Shown piece by piece: positions 46,193 to 55,985 of a stretch of DNA of 64,000 nt. The position numbers and the translations under genes are program-made. The notes under the pieces were generated by a model, which ran no database searches, was not told where the DNA came from, and saw nothing but the letters and a program-made list of their open reading frames with translations. The stretch is from Alteromonas sp. a30 (lineage in GTDB: Bacteria > Pseudomonadota > Gammaproteobacteria > Enterobacterales > Alteromonadaceae). Position 1 is the stretch's first letter, and every line of letters begins with the position of its first letter. The DNA is taken from contig NZ_JABEPE010000005.1 of the NCBI RefSeq assembly GCF_026788005.1, positions 164,911 to 228,910 on the forward strand, read 5' to 3'.

Positions 46193-48016
46193 ATGCGCAG
46201 CAATCGATTCCCAATAGACGAAAACACCGAAATTAACTGGCGAGTATTAAAAGATCTCGTCCCTCATTTGATGGAGTTTCGTGGTCGTATCGTACTTGCT
46301 ATCGCTTTTCTAATTGCGGCCAAACTCGCCACCATAGGGCTTCCCTTTATCCTCAAATACGTGGTTGATGGACTAAATGTAAAAGACACCGCAACTCAAC
46401 TGGTTGTTGTCCCTGTTGCTCTCATTATTGCCTATGGCGCTTTGCGTTTTGCCGGTGTCATGTTCGGTGAAATTCGCGACACCTTATTTGGTCGAGTGAC
46501 CGAAAGAGCAATGCGCAGAGTCGCATTAAAAGTTTTTACTCATTTGCATAGGCTTGATTTAGATTTTCATTTAAATCGTCAGACAGGAGGGCTCTCCCGA
46601 GACATGGAGCGTGGCGTGTCTGGTATTAGCTTTTTGATGCGCTTCATGGTGTTTAATATTGTCCCGACACTGTTTGAAATAGCCGCCGTTGTTGGCGTGC
46701 TATTTGTGCAGTACGGCTATCACTTTTCCCTTGTTATTTTTGCATCCGTTGTTGCCTATGTCCTCTTTTCGATGCGCGCAACGGATTGGCGCACACAATA
46801 TGTCAGGGAAATGAATCAAGCTGACACCTCGTCCAATTCCCGCGCCATCGACAGCTTACTTAACTACGAAACCGTAAAATATTTTAATAACGAAGAATAC
46901 GAAGCCAAACGTTACGATGTTGATCTTAAAGCGTGGGAAGATGCGCGACGCAAGAACCGATTATCAGTATTCGTTTTAAATGGCGGACAAGCCTTCATTA
47001 TCGCCTCAGCCATGACAGGCATGTTGGTATTCGCAGGATTTGGTGTTCAATCAGGCGACATGACTATCGGTGACTTTGTACTGATCAATGCTATGACTAT
47101 GCAGATTTTTATGCCGCTCAACTTCTTAGGGTTTGTATATCGAGAAATTCGTGGCTCTTTAGCGAATATAGAAAATATGTTCAAAATGCTAAACCAAGCC
47201 CCGAAGGTCGTCGACAATGAAAATGCAACAGAACTAACGGCGAAAGAAGGTAAAATTGAGTTTAAAAATGTGCATTTTCACTATCAGCCAGACCGTCCCA
47301 TTCTTCGCGGCGTGAGCTTTGATGTAAAACCCGGTCAAAAGGTCGCCATTGTAGGCGGTAGTGGCGCGGGTAAATCCACCATTATTAAGCTGCTTTTTCG
47401 ATTTTATGATGCCGAACAAGGAGAAATCCTTGTTGACGGACAAAATATCAAAACCGTCACTCAATCTTCATTAAGGAAATTAATCGGAATTGTGCCTCAA
47501 GACACCGTCTTGTTTAACGATACCCTGTTTGAAAATATTCGTTACGGAAACCCTAAAGCTTCGGACGACGAAGTCAAACAAGCCGCCAGACTTGCGCACC
47601 TTGATCACTTCATCGACAGTTTGCCCCAAGGTGCAGAAACCCAAGTCGGGGAACGAGGTCTAAAATTGTCGGGAGGCGAAAAACAACGTGTTGCTATAGC
47701 CCGCACCGTGCTTAAACGTCCTCCGATTATGCTGTTTGATGAAGCTACCTCATCTTTAGATAGCCATGCAGAACAAGCCATTTTGCAGGCATTGAAGGAA
47801 ATTGCTCAGGGCCATACCAGCTTGGTTATCGCGCACCGCCTTTCTACGATTGTCGATGCTGATAAAATTATCGTCATGGATAAAGGTACGATTACCGAGC
47901 AAGGAACCCATCACGCTTTGCTTAAGAAAGGCGGTTTGTACGCACAGCTTTGGCATACACAGCAATCTAGCGAAGAAGACGAATCATCAAAAGACAAGGT
48001 TAATAAAGAACGTTAA
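46193..48016 (+). CDS. ABC exporter of the Atm1/HMT1 family
   Basis: A 607-residue half-transporter: six-helix ABC membrane domain (residues about 30-330) fused to an ATPase with Walker A GGSGAGKST (about 385), signature LSGGEKQRVAIA, Walker B IMLFDEATSSLD and IAHRLST. The membrane domain carries Atm1-type segments such as LHRLDLDFHLNRQTGGLSRDMERG and LNYETVKYFNNE. Relatives export glutathione-linked sulfur or metal conjugates. It is followed 8 bp later by a DUF3820 gene. Confidence 0.9.
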   Translation: MRSNRFPIDENTEINWRVLKDLVPHLMEFRGRIVLAIAFLIAAKLATIGLPFILKYVVDGLNVKDTATQLVVVPVALIIAYGALRFAGVMFGEIRDTLFGRVTERAMRRVALKVFTHLHRLDLDFHLNRQTGGLSRDMERGVSGISFLMRFMVFNIVPTLFEIAAVVGVLFVQYGYHFSLVIFASVVAYVLFSMRATDWRTQYVREMNQADTSSNSRAIDSLLNYETVKYFNNEEYEAKRYDVDLKAWEDARRKNRLSVFVLNGGQAFIIASAMTGMLVFAGFGVQSGDMTIGDFVLINAMTMQIFMPLNFLGFVYREIRGSLANIENMFKMLNQAPKVVDNENATELTAKEGKIEFKNVHFHYQPDRPILRGVSFDVKPGQKVAIVGGSGAGKSTIIKLLFRFYDAEQGEILVDGQNIKTVTQSSLRKLIGIVPQDTVLFNDTLFENIRYGNPKASDDEVKQAARLAHLDHFIDSLPQGAETQVGERGLKLSGGEKQRVAIARTVLKRPPIMLFDEATSSLDSHAEQAILQALKEIAQGHTSLVIAHRLSTIVDADKIIVMDKGTITEQGTHHALLKKGGLYAQLWHTQQSSEEDESSKDKVNKER

Positions 48017-48024
48017 TTATCGAC

Positions 48025-48264
48025 ATGCAACCATTTGATATACAGAACAAAGAAGCGTTGATTAAGGCCATCAACACAGTTATGCCATTTGGCAAATATT
48101 CAGGCAGGAAGCTATTGGAGCTTCCTGAACCCTATTTAGTGTGGTTCAACAAACAGGGGTTCCCAGAAGGCAAACTGGGCGAGCAATTAGCATTAATGTA
48201 CGAGATCAAACGAAACGGTCTTGAAGGCATGTTAAAACCACTACTACACCCATTACACAAATAA
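48025..48264 (+). CDS. DUF3820 family small protein
   Basis: A 79-residue protein with MPFGKYSGRKLLELPEPYLVWFNKQGFPEGKLGEQL, the hallmark of DUF3820, sometimes called a quorum-sensing-regulated virulence factor family. It starts 8 bp after the ABC exporter stop and ends at a clear terminator, so it is the last gene of that transcript. Biochemical role unknown. Confidence 0.85.
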   Translation: MQPFDIQNKEALIKAINTVMPFGKYSGRKLLELPEPYLVWFNKQGFPEGKLGEQLALMYEIKRNGLEGMLKPLLHPLHK

Positions 48265-48265
48265 A

Positions 48266-48303
48266 ACGGTACTGGAAACGCTCGGGGTACCGTATTTTCT
48301 TTC
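48266..48303 (+). terminator. Rho-independent terminator after DUF3820
   Basis: ACGGTAC (48266-48272) and GTACCGT (48287-48293) form a 7-bp stem followed by ATTTTCTTT. It begins two bases after the stop codon. Confidence 0.75.
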
Positions 48304-48633
48304 CATAAACCCAACGCAAACTGCCCAAAATAAACGCACGTTTTAAATGAGTTAATGCTTTTTAGTCTTCTTTCGACTCATTATTCACGCCAATCGTTCG
48401 CTTTGAATTCAAATTAATACGTAAAGATAGATTTTTAAACTTTTTAATTTTTATCAAAATAATCAACAACTTAATTAAAAAACACCTCCCTAAGTGACGA
48501 CAAAACCACCATAAAACGCCTCAATATCACCAATATTTAATTTGACCTCAAATTATTTTCCTCTAAAATAGTTCGTGTTCGAATTATTACTTCACTAACC
48601 AATTCATAAAAGAACTTAAAAAAGGAACAGGAC
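48304..48633. promoter_or_regulatory. AT-rich leader of the small ORF-putP-proB group
   Basis: 330 bp with no credible gene. It is strongly AT-rich, especially 48410-48600, and ends in a strong AAAAAAGGAACAGG ribosome-binding site before the small ORF at 48634. The promoter of the downstream group must lie here; I cannot single out a convincing -35/-10 pair. Confidence 0.5.
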
Positions 48634-48819
48634 ATGCAAACTTCTGAAGAACCTGCACTAATATCAAAAATTTCGCAATTTTATCTAAATTGCACTGACT
48701 TACTGAACACAGTAAAAACCAAGCTTTCTATCTGCCTAGCGCTATTCCCCTACCTCATGTTTGTTGGATTTCTATCTCTTTTCGTAGCTGGTACACAGAA
48801 GCAGAAGCAAAAGTCCTAA
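48634..48819 (+). CDS. Small single-helix membrane protein upstream of putP
   Basis: A 61-residue ORF with a strong RBS (AAGGA, 48620-48625). A hydrophilic N-terminus precedes one hydrophobic segment, LSICLALFPYLMFVGFLSLFVAG (about residues 31-53), and a Lys/Gln-rich tail. It ends 7 bp before putP, whose own start has little Shine-Dalgarno sequence, so putP may be translated by coupling. A symporter accessory peptide or a translational leader are both possible. I do not recognise the family. Confidence 0.6.
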   Translation: MQTSEEPALISKISQFYLNCTDLLNTVKTKLSICLALFPYLMFVGFLSLFVAGTQKQKQKS

Positions 48820-48826
48820 AACATTT

Positions 48827-50311
48827 ATGAATTACCAAATTATCTCTCTTGGCATCTATTTTGTTGTCATGGTGGGCATTGGTGTGTACGCCTATTTTGC
48901 ATCTAACGATGACATGGAAGGTTATGTCCTTGGTGGACGTGATGTAGGCCCACATGTTACTGCCTTATCTGCAGGTGCATCTGACATGAGTGGTTGGATG
49001 TTAATGGGCCTTCCCGGTGCAATGTTTGTAATGGGCTTTGATGCAATCTGGATTGCAATGGGCTTGTTATTGGGGGCGTTAACTAACTATATTGTTGTCG
49101 CACCTCGATTACGCACGTACACCGAAATGGCAAACGACGCAATTACCTTGCCCGACTTTTTCGCTAAGCGGTTTTTAGAAGAAAAAGGTAGCTTACGTTT
49201 GATCACTTCCATTGTGACAATTTTATTCTTTACCTTATATACCTCTGCCGGACTTGTTGCAGGAGGAAAGCTGTTTGAATCCGTATTCCAGCTGAACTAT
49301 TCCTTAGGCGTCGCAGTTACCGCAGGAGTGGTTGTTGCCTATACCTTGTTAGGAGGTTTCCTAGCAGTAAGCATGACTGACTTCGTGCAAGGTTGCATTA
49401 TTTTTGTCGCGCTCATTGTTGTGCCATTAACGGCTTTTCAGCAGTTCGATACTGTGAATGAATTTAACACGATTACCGCAACGGAGATTGGCTCGTTTAT
49501 GTCGAGCTGGGAATCATTAACGGTACTCGGATTACTTTCAAGCCTAGCTTGGGGCCTAGGTTATTTTGGTCAACCTCATATTCTAGTGCGGTTTATGGCT
49601 ATTCGTTCAAGAAACGATATTCCTACCGCTAAAAATATTGGTATGAGTTGGATGACTGTGACCATCATTGGCGCCCTTGGTACCGGTTTAGTTGGCGTTG
49701 CCTATACACAAAAATTCGATTTGGCACTGGATGATCCAGAGACAATATTTATTGTGTTGTCGCAATTGCTCTTCCACCCAGCAATTAGTGGGTTTTTGTT
49801 GGCAGCTATTTTAGCAGCCATCATGAGCACCATTTCTTCGCAGCTATTGGTGTCATCTTCGTCATTAACCGAAGATATTTTAAAAGTATTTTTTAAATCT
49901 AACTCAACCAGTCAGTCCACTCTACCGGGTCGAATTGCGGTTGTTACAGTAGCCATTGTGGCTTCCATTATTGCCCTAAACGATAACAAAAGTGTGTTAT
50001 CGCTCGTTAGTAATGCTTGGGCTGGATTCGGTGCGGCCTTTGGCCCACTCATTATTTTGAGCCTGTTCTGGCGAAATATGACACGCGCCGGAGCTCTAGC
50101 AGGTGTCATTGTTGGCGCAGCAACCGTGCTTTTTTGGATTTACTTCCCGATTGAGATTGCTGGAAAAACATTGAGCCAGCACTTATATGAAATTATTCCT
50201 GGGGTCATTGCTAGTTCATTAGCCATTGTGTTTGTGAGCCAACTATCAGCAAAACCCCGTAAAGAAATTTACGTCAAATTTGACGACGTAACAGATGCTA
50301 TTCGCAGCTAG
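48827..50311 (+). CDS. putP: Sodium/proline symporter
   Basis: A 494-residue sodium:solute symporter with about 13 helices. PutP hallmarks: LGGRDVGPHVTALSAGASDMSGWMLMGLPGA near residue 35, LGGFLAVSMTDFVQG, and ILAAIMSTISSQLLVSSSSLTED for the second sodium-site helix. It brings proline into the cell with Na+. It is grouped with a small membrane protein upstream and glutamate 5-kinase 21 bp downstream, pointing to proline supply, perhaps in osmotic adaptation, rather than catabolism; no putA is present. Confidence 0.93.
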   Translation: MNYQIISLGIYFVVMVGIGVYAYFASNDDMEGYVLGGRDVGPHVTALSAGASDMSGWMLMGLPGAMFVMGFDAIWIAMGLLLGALTNYIVVAPRLRTYTEMANDAITLPDFFAKRFLEEKGSLRLITSIVTILFFTLYTSAGLVAGGKLFESVFQLNYSLGVAVTAGVVVAYTLLGGFLAVSMTDFVQGCIIFVALIVVPLTAFQQFDTVNEFNTITATEIGSFMSSWESLTVLGLLSSLAWGLGYFGQPHILVRFMAIRSRNDIPTAKNIGMSWMTVTIIGALGTGLVGVAYTQKFDLALDDPETIFIVLSQLLFHPAISGFLLAAILAAIMSTISSQLLVSSSSLTEDILKVFFKSNSTSQSTLPGRIAVVTVAIVASIIALNDNKSVLSLVSNAWAGFGAAFGPLIILSLFWRNMTRAGALAGVIVGAATVLFWIYFPIEIAGKTLSQHLYEIIPGVIASSLAIVFVSQLSAKPRKEIYVKFDDVTDAIRS

Positions 50312-50332
50312 CTACAGTAAGGACTATCTAGA

Positions 50333-51445
50333 ATGAATCAGACAACATCAGATAAACAAACGATTGTAATTAAAGTAGGTAGCACCCTAATTGCACCGAA
50401 TGGACGGGTTGACAGAAAGACCTGTCTACCTGCAATTTCTAGCTACATTAACCAATGCTTCGAACAAGGTATACGTGTTGTATTGGTTTCCTCAGGTTCC
50501 GTCGCTGCCGGTAAGCACTTTTTCTCTAATGAGACTCCTTCGGCCATTGAGAAAAAGGCGATGGCAGCGACTGGACAAAGTGAAATGATAGCAACTTGGG
50601 ATTCCTTGTTACATAAGCCTTGCGCGCAAATATTGTTAACTCAAGCGGATCTTCAAGAAAGAACTCGCTATACCAATATCAAAAGCACGGTAAACCAATT
50701 GCTAGATAATGGCATCATTCCGATTGTAAACGAGAATGATGCTGTAACTTCTGGGCAATTTGAGGTAGGTGATAACGATAATTTGTCTGCCATGATTGCA
50801 GCATGTATTCATGCAGACACGCTTATTATTTGCACCGACATCGACGGGTTATACGATAAAAACCCGCACACACATGATGATGCACAGTTAATAAAAGAAG
50901 TGAAAACCATCACTCCAGAAATTTTGAAAATGGCTGGTGGCAGTAACAGTAATGTTGGTACAGGCGGTATGATTACCAAGTTACAGGCGGCTCAAAAAGC
51001 CACTGAACACGGCATCGATACCATTATTGTGAATGGTAAAAAGAAAGAAAGCTTCGAGGCTTTATTCGAAAAGGTCAACCCTGGGACGTTCTTCGAAGCC
51101 CAAGGTAAGCCATTACAGGACCAAACACATTGGTTAATTCACACTTCAAAAGCAGTTGGTGAGCTTATCATTAAGGAAGAAGAAGATAACAAAATTGCGG
51201 TCAATGCGCGGAATCTGGATTTCAGAGACATCGTTGAAGTCAATGGTGAATTTGCCGCAGGTGATACCGTATTAATCAAAGATGTAAAAGGCAAGAAGAT
51301 TGCTAAAGCAACGTCCTTATGCAGTAGTTGCTTATTAAACTTTGTAAACGACCATCAGGACGAAAATACCATTATGGAATCGGCGTTAAAACAAGGTCCT
51401 ATTATTCAAAAAACAGAGTTAGCTATCTTTGCACCGACCTTATAA
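50333..51445 (+). CDS. proB: Glutamate 5-kinase
   Basis: A 370-residue enzyme with an amino-acid kinase fold: IVIKVGSTLI, VVLVSSGSVAAGKHFF, PIVNENDAVT with GDNDNLSAMIA, DIDGLYDKNP and GTGGMITKLQAA. A C-terminal PUA-like domain follows (about residues 275-370). It makes glutamyl-5-phosphate, the first step to proline. RBS AAGGA lies before the ATG. The usual partner proA is not in this window. Coupling to a proline importer is unusual. Confidence 0.92.
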   Translation: MNQTTSDKQTIVIKVGSTLIAPNGRVDRKTCLPAISSYINQCFEQGIRVVLVSSGSVAAGKHFFSNETPSAIEKKAMAATGQSEMIATWDSLLHKPCAQILLTQADLQERTRYTNIKSTVNQLLDNGIIPIVNENDAVTSGQFEVGDNDNLSAMIAACIHADTLIICTDIDGLYDKNPHTHDDAQLIKEVKTITPEILKMAGGSNSNVGTGGMITKLQAAQKATEHGIDTIIVNGKKKESFEALFEKVNPGTFFEAQGKPLQDQTHWLIHTSKAVGELIIKEEEDNKIAVNARNLDFRDIVEVNGEFAAGDTVLIKDVKGKKIAKATSLCSSCLLNFVNDHQDENTIMESALKQGPIIQKTELAIFAPTL

Positions 51446-51503
51446 GTACAATCGCTCTTTTTGACTACAATTTTAATAAATTACAGCCAAAGGAGTTAAT
51501 AAG

Positions 51504-52409
51504 GTGTCAATAGAGTATTCGGTTCCCGAATTAGCGGAGTTAGTAGAACGTTATAAAATTCTTAGCTCCGCGATTCTGCTTTTCGCAGGGTTATTCGCGA
51601 AGCACCTTATTGTACGACGGGTTTTAAAAGTTAGTGAATTAAAAGGCGAAGATAAACGTCATCAGATCAATACATTAAAAAATGTATCTAACATTGGCTT
51701 GTTTATCCTCATGTTACTGCTGTGGTCCACCGAACTACAGCAGTTTGCACTTTCTCTAACGGCTTTCATGGTAGCATTTGTGTTGGCTACCCGTGAATTT
51801 ATTCAATGTCTACTCGGTTTTGTGTATTTAGTCAGTGCCCGCCCTTTCCGTATTGGAGATTGGATCCAGATTGGCGATACAATAGGTGAAGTGGTAGAAA
51901 CCAACTGGCTCAAAATTGTTCTATTAGAAGTCGATGAGCACACCTACGAATACACTGGACGCCACGTTTATATTCCCAACAATAAGCTGATTCATAATAC
52001 AGTAATCAACCAAAACTTTATGCGCCGTTACGCCGTACATAACTTTACGTTAGTGACGGATTCAGATGTCAATGTGTTTAGTTTAAAAGAAGACTTGGAA
52101 CAGCTTGCTAGCCAATATTGTAGCCACTTTAACGACATCGCCGAACGCTATAAAAGCTTCATTGAAAAACGCATGGAAATTGATTTAAACATGCTCGAAC
52201 CCGGTGTTCGTATCACGACCAATAAATTTGGAAAATTTGAAACTGAAGTCAGCATTTTTTGCCCGACTGAAGAAGCAGTAAAGATTGAACAGCAAATTAG
52301 CACCGGATTTATGCAAAAATGGCATGAAGCCCGAAACGCGTTATACGCTTCTAACGCGAATAGTCTGAATCGTCCTGCTTGCCAAATGAGTATGTTTAAT
52401 CAGATATAG
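51504..52409 (+). CDS. MscS-family mechanosensitive channel
   Basis: A 301-residue membrane protein with three hydrophobic helices. The pore-lining segment and beta domain are MscS-like: FVYLVSARPFRIGDWIQIGDTIGEVVE (about 108-134), then RHVYIPNNKLIHNTVIN. GTG start at 51504 with AAGGAG 9 bp ahead. It releases solutes under hypo-osmotic stress, which fits the preceding proline uptake and synthesis genes. Confidence 0.88.
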   Translation: MSIEYSVPELAELVERYKILSSAILLFAGLFAKHLIVRRVLKVSELKGEDKRHQINTLKNVSNIGLFILMLLLWSTELQQFALSLTAFMVAFVLATREFIQCLLGFVYLVSARPFRIGDWIQIGDTIGEVVETNWLKIVLLEVDEHTYEYTGRHVYIPNNKLIHNTVINQNFMRRYAVHNFTLVTDSDVNVFSLKEDLEQLASQYCSHFNDIAERYKSFIEKRMEIDLNMLEPGVRITTNKFGKFETEVSIFCPTEEAVKIEQQISTGFMQKWHEARNALYASNANSLNRPACQMSMFNQI

Positions 52410-52423
52410 CCGAGTCATAAACG

Positions 52424-52843
52424 ATGTATGCTCAAAACCGACGCGATAAAAGCGCCAGAAATCATCGTCAAAAACGTAGCTACCGCCTCCAAAAAAGCGG
52501 TGTGAAAGATGAGTTTATTGATCGCCAAATACTCGTCTTACACGCAGCTATTGTTGATAAATTACTGAAACATCCAGAGTTGCACGCTCACGTCTTTTCT
52601 ACCCTCGAACAAAGGTTAGCATCCGGCAAATTGCGCTATGGGGGTTATATGACGTGGTATAGCCTGATGGATAACATTGAAAACGAAACCTTATTCAGAA
52701 ATGCGGTACTTGAAAATACGCCTCGAATGCGAAAACTGCGTCGGTCCACTCCCTTCGTTGGAATTCTCACTGAAGAAGAGCGCTCATCAGCACTCAACAC
52801 CGCAGCCTGTGGTGAAGCCGACATAAGTCACTTGCTGTATTAG
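52424..52843 (+). CDS. Conserved-looking protein of unknown function
   Basis: A 139-residue soluble protein 14 bp after the MscS gene. The N-terminus is strongly basic (NRRDKSARNHRQKRSYRLQK), followed by a helical region (FIDRQILVLHAAIVDKLLKHPEL) and YGGYMTWYSLMDNIENE. No signal peptide or helix-turn-helix is clear. The basic tail could bind nucleic acid. I do not recognise the family. Confidence 0.7.
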   Translation: MYAQNRRDKSARNHRQKRSYRLQKSGVKDEFIDRQILVLHAAIVDKLLKHPELHAHVFSTLEQRLASGKLRYGGYMTWYSLMDNIENETLFRNAVLENTPRMRKLRRSTPFVGILTEEERSSALNTAACGEADISHLLY

Positions 52844-52934
52844 CCCTTATTACCACTTTTTATTAACATTTTTGTTTCAAAATGGTGTTTTTTCTTCCAA
52901 ACTTATTCTCACCCAGTTTTAACGTTTAAGTATT

Positions 52935-54311
52935 ATGAAAAGACTAGTTAACCTGCTACTCATTACATTGTTTATGACAACCTCCACTCACGCAAGTACG
53001 CCAGAAAAATACCAGCCCAAACCTTATGTTGAACTAACCCATCCTGCATGGTCAAAGAACGCGACCATCTATGAAGTCAACGTACGCCAGTACACCAAAG
53101 AAGGAACGTTTAAGGCGTTTTCTCAACATATGCCTCGGCTTAAAGAACTTGGCGTCGATATTCTCTGGCTGATGCCTATTCACCCTATCGGTGAAAAAAA
53201 CCGCAAAGGCGGTAAAGGCAGCTATTACTCAGTGAAAGACTATATGGCCGTTAACCCAGAATTTGGCACCTTAGACGACCTAAAAGCCTTAGTAAAACAG
53301 GCGCATGATATGGGTATGTATGTCATCTTAGACTGGGTAGCGAATCACAGCGCATGGGACAACCCTCTCACAAAATCGCATCCAGAATGGTATACAAAGG
53401 ACCACAAAAGCAACTTTCAACCAACGCCTTGGTGGGATTGGTCGGATATTATCGATTTTGACTACAACAACCCTGAAATGCGTGAATACATGACAGAAGC
53501 GCTAAAATACTGGGTAAGAGAAGCGGATATTGACGGCTACCGAGCCGATGTAGCGGGCTTTATACCAACTGACTTTTGGGACACTGTGCGCGACGAGCTT
53601 GATCAAATCAAACCCGTTTTTATGCTCGCAGAATGGGATTCCCGAGATTTACACAAAAATGCGTTTGATATGACTTATGCTTGGAAGCTAGACGCTACTA
53701 TGGTTGAGGTAGCGCAAGGCAAAAAAGACGCTTCCGCACTTTTCCACCATTTTGCACACACCTTAAATGCCTGGCCCGATAACGCCATTAAAATGAACTT
53801 CGTTGACAACCATGATAAAAATTCTTGGGAAGGGTCTATGTTCGAGCGTTTTGGCCCCCATTTAAACGCGAGTATTGTGCTTACCGTCACTGCTGAAGGT
53901 ATGCCACTGTTATATAGCGGACAAGAAGCGGGGTTAGATCGTTCCCTTGCCTTCTTCGAAAAAGATGAAATCATTTGGCAATCACACCCTATTGGCGCTC
54001 TTTATAAACAACTCTTCAAGCTGAAAAAAGCGAACCCTGCTTTGTGGAACGGTAATTGGGGAGGAAAGATGGTTCCTGTAACCAACTCCCAGCCGAAACA
54101 AGCACTATCCTTCGCGCGTGTTAAAAACGACAACAAAGTTTTCACTGTAATTAATTTTTCTGATTCAGAAGCAGTGGTTAGCTTTACTGAAACAATTCAG
54201 CTAGGCAAATACACGGAGTATTTCTCTCAGCAAAAAATACAGATAAAGCCCGATACTCTTATCAAGGTGCCGGCTTTTGGTTACAAAGTGTTTGTATCTG
54301 ACACGAACTAA
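52935..54311 (+). CDS. Secreted GH13 alpha-amylase-family enzyme
   Basis: A 458-residue glycoside hydrolase. A signal peptide (MKRLVNLLLITLFMTTSTHA) leads to a TIM barrel with all four GH13 regions: DWVANHS, GYRADVAGF (nucleophile Asp), FMLAEWDS (acid/base Glu) and NFVDNHD. A C-terminal beta domain ends at FVSD. It probably cleaves alpha-1,4 glucans or oligosaccharides in the periplasm or outside. It lies alone before a strong terminator. The exact specificity cannot be read by eye. Confidence 0.9.
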   Translation: MKRLVNLLLITLFMTTSTHASTPEKYQPKPYVELTHPAWSKNATIYEVNVRQYTKEGTFKAFSQHMPRLKELGVDILWLMPIHPIGEKNRKGGKGSYYSVKDYMAVNPEFGTLDDLKALVKQAHDMGMYVILDWVANHSAWDNPLTKSHPEWYTKDHKSNFQPTPWWDWSDIIDFDYNNPEMREYMTEALKYWVREADIDGYRADVAGFIPTDFWDTVRDELDQIKPVFMLAEWDSRDLHKNAFDMTYAWKLDATMVEVAQGKKDASALFHHFAHTLNAWPDNAIKMNFVDNHDKNSWEGSMFERFGPHLNASIVLTVTAEGMPLLYSGQEAGLDRSLAFFEKDEIIWQSHPIGALYKQLFKLKKANPALWNGNWGGKMVPVTNSQPKQALSFARVKNDNKVFTVINFSDSEAVVSFTETIQLGKYTEYFSQQKIQIKPDTLIKVPAFGYKVFVSDTN

Positions 54312-54349
54312 CTGAAAAATTAGAAGAGGTTAAGGCATTCAAAACACAT

Positions 54350-54389
54350 AATAAAACCCGATGAAGCTGGAACGACATCGGGTTTTATT
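54350..54389. terminator. Bidirectional terminator between amylase and purF
   Basis: AATAAAACCCGAT (54350-54362) and ATCGGGTTTTATT (54377-54389) form a perfect 13-bp stem with a 14-base loop. The A- and T-rich arms give a U-tract in both directions. It sits between two converging genes. Confidence 0.92.
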
Positions 54390-54440
54390 CATTACTTTAT
54401 CCAACAGTGTTAGGCGCTATAGCGCTTTCCTACTCTCAAG

Positions 54441-55970
54441 TTAGTCTTGATCTGACTCATCCAGAATATGCATTTCCAAATTTGTTAACTCTTCTAAATC
54501 GGAATCGTGCTTGCTGTTTTCGCTACGCGCCATATCGAGCTGTTCTAAATAGGCTTGGGTAATGTCTCCAGTTACGTATTGACCATCAAACACCGACGTT
54601 TCAAAGTCCGTTAACTGGTCATTTTCTTTAGAAACCGCGCTTTTTAGATCATCTAAATTTTGATAAATGAGCCCATCTGCACCAATTAGCTGACAAATCT
54701 CATCAACCTCGCGACCATATGCGATCAGTTCGTTAGAGGTTGGCATGTCGATACCGTATACATTAGGGAAACGAATCTCTGGGGCTGCTGATGCAAAATA
54801 CACTTTTTTTGCCCCAGCTTCTCTTGCCATTTTAATAATCTCGCCTGATGTTGTACCACGAACAATAGAGTCATCCACTAAAAGCACGTTTTTGCCAGCA
54901 AATTCGGACTTGATCGCATTAAGCTTACGGCGTACCGACTTACGACGCTGAGTTTGTCCTGGCATGATGAAGGTACGACCGATATAACGGTTTTTTACGT
55001 ACCCCTGACGATAAGGCAGATTCAACTCTTGAGCAATTTGGAGCGCTATATCAATGGAAGTTTCGGGAATAGGTATAACAACATCTATATCAAGGTCGGC
55101 CCATTCTTTAGCGACTTTTTGACCTAAGCTGGTCCCCATATTAACCCGAGCAGCATAAACCGACGCACCATCAATAAAGGAGTCTGGACGAGCGAAATAC
55201 ACGAACTCAAAAATACAAGGTACACTCTTTGGGTTCTCTGCACATTGTTGTGTGAACAACTCACCATTTTCAGTAATGTACACCGCTTCACCCGGAGCAA
55301 TATCACGGATAACCGTAAAGTCTACCGCATCTAATGCAACCGACTCAGAAGCAACCATGTACTCATCACCCGTTGCTGTTTCTCGTTTTCCAATAACTAA
55401 CGGACGTATGCCATTTGGGTCACGAAATGCAACAATACCGTGACCAATAATAGAAGCAACAACCGCGTAGGCACCTCGAATACGCTTATGTACGTGACTA
55501 ATCGCGGTAAAAACATCATTCGCTTCAAGCTTCAAAGTGTCACACTTTTGCAGCTCATCAGCGAGGATGTTGAGCAGCAATTCTGAATCCGACGTGGTGT
55601 TAATGTGGCGTTTCGAAATCCGCAACACTTCTTCTTGCAATGCTTTTGCGTTGGTGAGATTACCATTGTGTGCCAACGCGATACCGTAAGGTGAGTTAAC
55701 ATAAAACGGCTGCGCTTCTGCCGAACTGGATGTGCCTGCGGTAGGATAACGAATATGTGCAATACCCACCTTCCCCGTTAGGCGTTGCATATGGCGATTA
55801 CGAAACACATCCCGCACCATGCCATTGGCTTTTCGTAAATGAAACATTCCCTTGTCGATGGTAATCATCCCCGCAGCATCTTGCCCCCGGTGCTGCATCA
55901 CCGTTAAAGCATCGAACAAATCCTGATTAACAGGGCCATTTAAGCCCACTATACCGGCAATTCCACACAT
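54441..55970 (-). CDS. purF: Amidophosphoribosyltransferase
   Basis: A 509-residue enzyme of de novo purine synthesis, making phosphoribosylamine from PRPP and glutamine. MCGIAGIVG supplies the N-terminal catalytic Cys of the glutaminase half, with HNGNLTNA and [10 protein letters not shown]. The PRTase half has [17 protein letters not shown]. It is first downstream of cvpA (15 bp), as in most gammaproteobacteria, and is closed by the terminator shared with the amylase gene. Confidence 0.96.
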   Translation of the reverse strand: MCGIAGIVGLNGPVNQDLFDALTVMQHRGQDAAGMITIDKGMFHLRKANGMVRDVFRNRHMQRLTGKVGIAHIRYPTAGTSSSAEAQPFYVNSPYGIALAHNGNLTNAKALQEEVLRISKRHINTTSDSELLLNILADELQKCDTLKLEANDVFTAISHVHKRIRGAYAVVASIIGHGIVAFRDPNGIRPLVIGKRETATGDEYMVASESVALDAVDFTVIRDIAPGEAVYITENGELFTQQCAENPKSVPCIFEFVYFARPDSFIDGASVYAARVNMGTSLGQKVAKEWADLDIDVVIPIPETSIDIALQIAQELNLPYRQGYVKNRYIGRTFIMPGQTQRRKSVRRKLNAIKSEFAGKNVLLVDDSIVRGTTSGEIIKMAREAGAKKVYFASAAPEIRFPNVYGIDMPTSNELIAYGREVDEICQLIGADGLIYQNLDDLKSAVSKENDQLTDFETSVFDGQYVTGDITQAYLEQLDMARSENSKHDSDLEELTNLEMHILDESDQD

Positions 55971-55985
55971 ATCTTATGCACTCAT

